Assembly: GCA_031761405.1 (NCBI GenBank)
Contig: JASEVX010000010.1
Span: 32,623,784-32,687,783 of the forward strand
Reading direction: 5' to 3'
Origin: Serripes groenlandicus
Taxonomy: Eukaryota; Mollusca; Bivalvia; Cardiida; Cardiidae
DNA length: 64,000 nucleotides
This document shows, piece by piece, positions 57,401 through 64,000 of the stretch. Position 1 is the stretch's first letter; the number at the start of each line of letters is the position of its first letter. A program made the translations under genes and the position numbers. A model generated the notes under the pieces. The model ran no database searches, had not been told where the DNA came from, and saw only the letters and a list, made by a program, of their open reading frames with translations.

Positions 57401-58470
57401 ACTCTGTAATTATGTAAATTAGAGTTATGGTTCTTGTACACTGCACTTCCTCACATTATGTTCTACCACTGTATGTAGTTTTATTAGATTCCATCTGTTA
57501 GTTATTAAGTAATTCTCCGGACAAGAAAAAGTAACAAAGGGCAATAACTCTGTATTTAGATAAAATAGAGTTATGGTTCTTGTACACCACACTTCCTCTC
57601 AATGTGTTGTATCATCCTATGAAGTTTTATTAAATTTCAACAATTTGTTTTAAAGTTATGCTCCGGACAAGACTCTACGAATAAGAAAAAGTAACAAAGG
57701 GCAATAAATCTGTAATTATGTAAATTAGAGTTATGGTTCTTGTATACTGCACTTCCTCTGATTATGCTCTACCATTGTATGTAGTTTTATTAGATTCCAT
57801 CTGTTAGTTATTAAGTAATTCTCCGGACAAGAAAAAGTAACAAAGGGCAATAACTCTGTATTTAGGTAAAATAGAGTTATGGTTCCTGTACACCGCACTT
57901 CCTCTCAATGTGTTGTATCATCCTATGAAGTTTTATTAAATTCCAACAATTAGTTTTAAAGTTATGCTCCGGACAAGGAAAATCGCAACGGACCAACCGA
58001 CCGACCAACCACAGGGTGACTCCAATATACCCCCTCTAAACTTCGTTTATCGGTGGTATAATTATGACCTGGACCTTGAAAATGCTGACATTGAAAGATA
58101 TCCCAGGACTATACAATACATCTGACATAGTTTCAGACAAATTCAAGCAGGGGTTGCGGCGATATTACCAAGGTTAAGTTACCTAACCAAGTTCAAGTTC
58201 TGCCAAATTATGACCTTGACCTTGATCATTTTGGTGTTGAATGATGTCCCATGAACATACAATACATCTGACAAAGTTTCAGAAAAATTCCAGCAGAGGT
58301 TGCGGAGATAATAGTTATTTGTAAAAGTGGCCGCAGCCGTCGTCGGAAAAGTGACTGCTACATGTCTCACTCCACTATCGTGGGCAAGACAAAAATGTAC
58401 CTACGTTCACAGGACAGGGAGTGATTACAGCTGCTCATTATGTACTACATGCTCAGGTGAGCTTCTGTAA
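54456..58470 (+). mobile_element. Tandem-array element interrupted by another
   Basis: Monomers of about 150-175 bp hold AAGTTACCTAACCAAGGT, AATTATGACCTTGACCTTGA and CAATACATCTGACAAAGTTT at 54,456-55,868. The same monomers resume at 58,063-58,320. Right end ACATGCTCAGGTGAGCTT near 58,463. Confidence 0.65.
55880..58062 (+). mobile_element. Array element with dimeric monomers, nested
   Basis: Left end AACTAGAACTATCACTGAAT + TACCCCCC. About 14 monomers alternate type A (TCTGTAATTATGTAAATTAG, TTATGCTCTACCATTGTATG) and type B (CTGTATTTAGGTAAAATAGA, AATGTGTTGTATCATCCTAT). The end is CAACGGACCAACCGACCGAC and ATCGGTGGTATAATT. Confidence 0.8.
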
Positions 58471-58488
58471 TAAAAAGGTTAACCTTTT

Positions 58489-58708
58489 CCCTCATATAGA
58501 CGCTTTCTGACGCCTCTGCAGCAGACAGACTTTTGAAAACATAGTGACAAAAGAAGAAATTGCACAAAACGTGCAATTTCTCCTTTTGCCACAATGTTTT
58601 CCACTTTTTGTCATAGGTTAACCATTCAATTATGGAGATTTTCTATGTTTTGACAAAATACGTTCAAAGTCGTCTGCTGCAGAATTGTCGTATGAGGGAA
58701 AGGGTTAA
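58489..58708 (+). mobile_element. TTAA MITE, intact
   Basis: TTAACCTTTTCCCTCATATA ... GTATGAGGGAAAGGGTTAA, with stem AAATTGCAC/GTGCAATTT. Confidence 0.88.
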
Positions 58709-59026
58709 GCACATTGCAACCTAAGGCCAGCTCTATACGGAGAATTCAAATCTTCCTTCTTCCAAATTTCAAATTAATTAGGGAAAATTATAACTATTAA
58801 AAATTTAGACATGAGGCGAAGTTGCTTATTATGAATAATCCCTACTTCAAACTCCTTTATTTTACTATTCACTCTTTATCTTATACAATTAGCTATTGAC
58901 TCAATTGTTGCAGATGAATTTTGAAAACATAGCGTGAAAATGAGAAATTGTTTGAAACAAGCATATTATCCTTTTCCCTCAAATATTTCCGCGGTTTCAA
59001 AATTTAATTTGAAAATATAATTTCTT

Positions 59027-59081
59027 TTAACTTTCCTACATACAGATGCTGCAGATTTGCTGTATGTAGGAACTGGGTTAA
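59027..59081. mobile_element. Miniature TTAA palindrome (55 bp)
   Basis: TTAACTTTCCTACATACAGA directly joined to GCTGTATGTAGGAACTGGGT and TAA: both MITE ends without the core. Confidence 0.65.
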
Positions 59082-59561
59082 TGCAGGTGCCATTTGAAAT
59101 ACTTTATTAGGTAAAAGGTTTAGTTTAGCCGAGACTCGAAAACAAGTGCAGGGAGAACTAAGAAAATAAACAAGCCAAAAATTAACATCAAAACATTTTA
59201 TATTGTACATCATTCTAAACATTTCCAACTTTATTAAACAAAGATTGCTGATTTTCTCTTCAATTTGGAAGAGAAGCCAGTAGTAGTGTTGTATGTATTG
59301 TATGGTGCTTAACACAACAGTTTTCACTTCAAGTGCCCATAGCTAAATCTTGAAATCTTTTTAAAATGCAAAATGCAAAAACATGAATTTTCTATAAAAA
59401 AGATATGATTCATCATTGAATGAAAATGACCGTATTGGCTTGCTTTTCAAAACGCAGACATGTTGTTCCATTTTTAACACAAAATCCATTAACCGAATAT
59501 CCTAAATCTTGTTCTTTTAAAAACCATAAATTAAAATTTAATGATTAATCGCTTTCACATT

Positions 59562-59725
59562 TTATCCTACTACAAGCATTCCATCTTCGGGGTAACTATG
59601 TGGTGGTACTTCTAAGTTCAATGGGGCTGGGCCTTTCCTGATCCTGCCTGAAGAGTCGTAGTGGGACCCGTGACATGGGCAGTAGTAGCCACCATAGTTT
59701 CCTGCATTTCCAATTGGCACACAGC
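59562..59725 (-). CDS. UQCRFS1: UQCRFS1 terminal exon with Rieske box 2
   Basis: 164 bp. Acceptor ATTGCAG, then (G)[18 protein letters not shown] ... EDGMLVVG and TAA. The C-terminus resembles the human ending DDMVIVG. Confidence 0.95.
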
Positions 59726-60831
59726 CTGCAATATAGCATCAGATTTTGCATTAGCCAAAGGTCTAGATAAGAAGCGTTTAACATATGAGCCGAATTACGA
59801 GAAAACCAACATTGTTGACTCAGCCTAAGCATGCCGTGCAGTGGCCAACCAGGACAAAAACTTTTTGCCTCATCTGGATTTTCTGTTTCAGTGATCAGTA
59901 ATCTATACCTCTATCTCCCAGAGATGGAATGTTTTGTCCCATTTTAGCCTGTGCAGGCTGATCTGGGTCGATACATTACGCAGAGGCCATAAAGTTGGTT
60001 TTCTCGTGGAAGGCTCACATTCTGAAATCCTCATTTGAAACCTTATCTGGCAAGTACACAAACAAACTGTCACATTGAGAAAATTCTTTTGAATACCACA
60101 ATATGTGGCATATTTGATTTAATAATAAGAAAGATATTGTCTGGTAAAGATCTGTTATATAAAGGCTTTATAAATCAATTGCAGTTTCCACAGGAATACT
60201 ATGTCTGTGTTGCCTGCCCTGAATAAGTCAGTCACAGACAGACGACTGAAACGTGATTTCCATGTATCACCCTTCAAAACCAGGTGGCGTAAAACGTTAC
60301 AGCGAAGGCAAAACAGATATTGACCTTCAATTATCCAACTTTGACCTTGACTTTAAAGGGCCTCTCTCAAATTATCAAGTCTAAAATCTAACTCATTGTA
60401 AACAAATTTTTACTTTTCCCACAATGATTTCAAAAGTGTTGGCATGCAGATGAGTTAAAATGCACCTGTGTGCTAGAATGGGAAAAATCTCACTGAAAAG
60501 CAATTTTTATGATATGTTTATTAATTACCTAAATGAGTGCAAACTCCTAAGACAACTAGGTATCTTGCATCTAATGTTCTGTCCGAGTCATGCTGGGGAT
60601 CTCGCAACTCTGCAAGATTTACGTTTTTCTCCGTCTCAATCTCGTCAGCGGAACGATGGCGAACAAAAAGAGGTTTTCCACGCCATTTAAATACCATATT
60701 TTTTCCCTCTGGGATATCCTTGAGATTTACTTCAATTTTAGCCATAGCTAAAACATCGGCTGATATAGAGAGAGAGCCAACCATTCCCTGGACAAGGCCT
60801 TTGCCAGTGTAAACTCCTGCCACGGCACCAA
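59562..60831 (-). CDS. UQCRFS1: Rieske iron-sulfur subunit of complex III, 3' two exons
   Basis: Cytochrome bc1 complex subunit that carries the 2Fe-2S cluster and passes electrons from ubiquinol to cytochrome c1 in the mitochondrial inner membrane. Exon A is 60831-60529: the C-terminal part of the membrane helix and hinge ([20 protein letters not shown]), then [20 protein letters not shown] and [10 protein letters not shown]. Exon B is 59725-59562: [40 protein letters not shown], stop TAA. Cluster motifs CTHLGC and CPCHGSH are both present, so all Cys/His ligands and the disulfide cysteines are kept. The exon junction falls in the Gly of CTHLGC. The mitochondrial presequence exon(s) upstream were not recognised before the right edge. 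The in-frame open extension at 60,832-60,925 is intron. Confidence 0.95.
59850..60020. mobile_element. Family-3 element, second copy
   Basis: GGATTTTCTGTTTCAGTGAT, CAGGCTGATCTGGGTCGATA, TTGGTTTTCTCGTGGAAGGC. It lies in the UQCRFS1 intron. Confidence 0.5.
60529..60831 (-). CDS. UQCRFS1: UQCRFS1 exon with hinge and Rieske box 1
   Basis: 303 bp. Acceptor TTTCAG at 60832, donor TTAG/GTAATT. It ends within CTHLG. A preceding exon must supply the first base of the Val codon (phase 1). Confidence 0.93.
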
Positions 60832-60994
60832 CTGAAATAAACATTTTGATGATCAAATTATAAACCATCCCAGATTTAACAAACATATTAAGTGGATCAG
60901 GCCGATGACTTGGATTGCAGCGCACAAATAGTGTTAATGAAATACAAATTTAATATTATGCTATTCCAAAAATGTTCTGACTCAAAATTATTCT

Positions 60995-61230
60995 TTGTTG
61001 TCTATATAAGGTAAAATAGCCCCATCCCTGGCAGCCATGTTTTTTGACCAATCAACTTGGCTTGAAGGAATCTGATAAAGAGTCACTCAAGGAACATTTC
61101 TACAAAATAAAATTATTTGAAAATCGGCCAGACACTTTGAGGAGAATTCTTTTTTAAGTTTTCACTTTAGCCATATAGGGCAAAATAGCCGGCCAGACAC
61201 TTTCGGAGGAGAAAACCATTTAAGTTGCAA
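60995..61230. mobile_element. Pearl-like monomer fragment
   Basis: CAACTTGGCTTGAAGGAATC, AGGAACATTTCTACAAAATA, TTTTTAAGTTTTCACTTTAG: two monomers of the 52,982 family without ends. Confidence 0.6.
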
Positions 61231-61249
61231 TGTAGCATTATCGTCATCC

Positions 61250-61629
61250 CTCTCAGCTCTTTATAATGAATGAATGTATAGTGTTTTATGGCGCATCGAC
61301 AGCTAAGGTCATTTAGCGCGCATTAAAATTAAGTAGTACATGAAATATTATTTAAAAATGAATATGTTCGATAGAACTATATAATGGGAAATGATGGAAG
61401 TAGAAATAAATAATGTTTTATGACTAAAATCTATGTAATGGGAATGAAATGTATGTTATATAAATAAGGGTATATATATATGCAGACAAATAAAGATTAT
61501 CACAGCTTATAGTAAAGTGCAATCTCCTTTAAGAAAGAAATTATAGCATGTATTGGGACAGTGTCGAATAGTGTTTTAAGACTATCAATACTGTAATAAC
61601 AAGTAACTGGAGGATTGCAAGCAATACCA
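61250..61629 (-). pseudogene. Non-LTR retrotransposon: ORF C-terminus and 3' UTR
   Basis: On the minus strand, 61,628-61,500 reads YYSIDSLKTLFDTV, HAIISFLKEIALYYKL and stop TGA. A 3' UTR follows with GGCGCTAAATGACC-like GCGCGCTAAATGACCTTAGC and GATGCGCCATAAAACAC. This is the typical end of a LINE of the I/Nimb or Jockey type. It continues at 63,690-64,000 after the nested element. The frame is shifted by one base across the junction. Confidence 0.7.
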
Positions 61630-63689
61630 TAGTCCCCTACCGGTTTGCACTTTTGAGTCTGTTTCTGTTGTCATAGCAACCCAATGTTTAGGTATATCAA
61701 GACAATAAAGTATGAAAATAAAGAAAGGGAAATAACTCAAAAATTAGGGAAGCAAGAGTTATGGTTCATGTGCACTGCACTCCCCCTTGATACGATGTAT
61801 TCATGTGTGAAATTTCATAGCTATAGCTAGTATAGTTATGGAGATATGCTCCGGACAAAAATCAAGTATGAAAATAAAGAAAGGGAAATAACTCAAAAAT
61901 TAGGCAAGCAAGAGTTATGGTTCATGTCCACTGCACTCCCCCTTGATACGATGTATTCATGTGTGAAATTTCATAGCCATAGCTAGTATAGTTATGGAGA
62001 TATGCTCCGGACAAAAATCAAGTATGAAAATAAAGAAAGGGAAATAACTCAAAAATTAGGCAAGCAAGAGTTATGGTTCATGTCCACTGCACTCCCCCTT
62101 GATGAGATGCATCCATGTGTGAAATTTCATAACCATAGCTAGTACAGTTTTGGAGATATGCTCCGGACAAAAATCAAGTATGAAAATAAAGAAAGGGAAA
62201 TAACTCAAAAATTAGGCAAGCAAGAGTTATGGTTCATGTCCACTGCACTCCCCCTTGATACGATGTATTCATGTGTGAAATTTCATAGCCATAGCTAGTA
62301 TAGTTATGGAGATATGCTCCGGACAAAAATCAAGTATGAAAATAAAGAAAGGGAAATAACTCAAAAATTAGGCAAGCAAGAGTTATGGTTCATGTCCACT
62401 GCACTCCCCCTTGATGAGATGCATCCATGTGTGAAATTTCATAACCATAGCTAGTACAGTTTTGGAGATATGCTCCGGACAAAAATCAAGTATGAAAATA
62501 AAGAAAGGGAAATAACTCAAAAATTAGGGAAGCAAGAGTTATGGTTCATGTCCACTGCACTCCCCCTTGATACGATGTATTCATGTGTGAAATTTCATAG
62601 CCATAGCTAGTATAGTTATGGAGATATGCTCCGGACAAAAATCAAGTATAAAAATAAAGAAAGGGAAATAACTCAAAAATTAGGCAAGCAAGAGTTATGG
62701 TTCATGTCCACTGCACTCCCCCTTGATGAGATGCATCCATGTGTGAAATTTCATAACCATAGCTAGTACAGTTTTGGAGATATGCTCCGGACAAAAATCA
62801 AGTATGAAAATAAAGAAAGGGAAATAACTCAAAAATTAGGGAAGCAAGAGTTATGGTTCATGTCCACTGCACTCCCCCTTGATACGATGTATTCATGTGT
62901 GAAATTTCATAGCCATAGCTAGTATAGTTATGGAGATATGCTCCGGACAAAAATCAAGTATGAAAATAAAGAAAGGGAAATAACTCAAAAATTAGGCAAG
63001 CAAGAGTTATGGTTCATGTCCACTGCACTCCCCCTTGATGAGATGCATCCATGTGTGAAATTTCATAACCATAGCTAGTACAGTTTTGGAGATATGCTCC
63101 GGACAAAAATCAAGTATGAAAATAAAGAAAGGGAAATAACTCAAAAATTAGGCAAGCAAGAGTTATGGTTCATGTCCACTGCACTCCCCCTTGATACGAT
63201 GTATTCATGTGTGAAATTTCATAGCCATAGCTAGTATAGTTATGGAGATATGCTCCGGACAAAAATCAAGTATGAAAATAAAGAAAGGGAAATAACTCAA
63301 AAATTAGGGAAGCAAGAGTTATGGTTCATGTCCACTGCACTCCCCCTTGATGAGATGCATCCATGTGTGAAATTTCATAACCATAGCTAGTACAGTTTTG
63401 GAGATATGCTCCGGACAAAAATCAAGTATGAAAATAAAGAAAGGGAAATAACTCAAAAATTAGGGAAGCAAGAGTTATGGTTCATATGCACTGCCCTCCG
63501 CATTGATGAGATGTATCCACATATGGAATTTCATAGCCATAGCTAGTACAGTTTTGGAGATATGCTCCGGACAAAAATTTGCCGGACTGACTGACTGACA
63601 GATGGACTGACTGACTGACAGATGGACTGACGGACTGACGGACGGAGTGCAAACCTAATAGTCCCCTTCGGCATGCCGGTAGGGGACTA
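61630..63689. mobile_element. TIR array element inserted in the retrotransposon
   Basis: Perfect 14-bp ends TAGTCCCCTACCGG (61,630-61,643) and CCGGTAGGGGACTA (63,676-63,689). Inside are about 12 monomers of about 157 bp with GAGTTATGGTTCATGTCCAC, CACTGCACTCCCCCTTGAT and GAGATATGCTCCGGACAAAA, then (GACTGACTGACA)n / (GACGGACGGAG). The internal hairpin TAGTCCCC-TTCGGCATGCCG-GTAGGGGACTA lies at the right end. Confidence 0.85.
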
Positions 63690-64000
63690 ATTAGCACGAA
63701 TTGGTGCAAAGTCAGTGCAATCAATTAAAATGTGCTGAATGGTATAGCTTGCAGAGCAAGGTATACATTCAGGTGAATCATCCTTTGTAAAGAGCCAAGA
63801 ATATGTAAGTTTAGAGTGCCCAATTCGGCAACGAGCTATAATAACCTCTTCTCGACAAATAGACCCGTAAACGGGGTTCCACTCGCCAAGGATTGGTTTG
63901 ACAGAATGAAGCTTGTTAAAAACATCAGCATCCCATTTGGTTTGCCAAGAAGATTGGATAGATTTAAAAATAGTAGGTTTAAAATCAGAATGTGGAACCT
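63690..64000 (-). pseudogene. Non-LTR retrotransposon ORF2 C-terminal region
   Basis: The minus strand encodes SIQSSWQTKWDADVFNKLHS, EEVIIARCRIGHSKLTYSWL and CIPCSASYTIQHILIDCTDF. This is the RCRIGH...C..C......HIL.DC motif that follows the RNase H domain in LINE ORF2. It is interrupted at Asn by the array element, whose first bases create a TAG stop. The 5' part of the element is outside the window. Confidence 0.8.

Noticed and set aside
60832..60925. N-terminal extension of UQCRFS1 with a Met
   Set aside because: A TTTCAG acceptor precedes the conserved part, and the extension resembles no presequence, so it is intron.

Overview
This is a stretch of an animal nuclear genome, almost certainly a bivalve mollusc. 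It is AT-rich. Three conserved protein genes with GT-AG introns can be rebuilt exon by exon. The rest is packed with small non-autonomous mobile elements. Many of these carry 120-160 bp tandem monomers, an ACGG-type microsatellite and a terminal hairpin, the architecture described in bivalves as 'pearl'-like elements. No bacterial genes, rRNA genes, functional tRNA genes or CRISPR arrays were seen.

Genes. (1) About 1.7-19.9 kb, minus strand: the N-terminal and central part of ZC3H18, a nuclear CCCH zinc-finger RNA-export/decay adaptor. Twelve coding exons are visible, the reading phase is continuous across all of them, and the C-terminus lies off the left edge. (2) 22,978-43,838, plus strand: a complete 16-exon CTNNBL1, the spliceosome-associated armadillo-like protein, with about 554 predicted residues. 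(3) 59,562-60,831, minus strand: the last two exons of UQCRFS1, the Rieske iron-sulfur subunit of respiratory complex III. The presequence exon was not found. ZC3H18 and CTNNBL1 are head to head across about 3.1 kb. CTNNBL1 and UQCRFS1 are tail to tail across about 15.7 kb of repeats.

Mobile DNA. Introns of the first two genes hold about 40 copies, from intact to badly decayed, of a roughly 230-bp element bounded by TTAA and inverted CCCTTTCCCTCATA termini. This is a piggyBac-like MITE family. The intergenic block at 43.8-59.5 kb and the right edge at 61-64 kb are tandem-array elements inserted into one another. One of them splits the 3' end of a non-LTR retrotransposon ORF. There are also tRNA-derived SINEs, a roughly 47-copy 28-bp minisatellite inside a MITE in CTNNBL1 intron 5, and two smaller MITE-like families.

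Points most worth a second look: a probable U12-type intron with rare AT-AA ends in CTNNBL1; an eight-copy tandem duplication of the second half of the ZC3H18 zinc-finger exon with its splice donor; MITEs that begin exactly at intron position +6 in two different genes; and the nested tandem-array elements. All coordinates were worked out by eye from splice signals and protein similarity, without alignment software.
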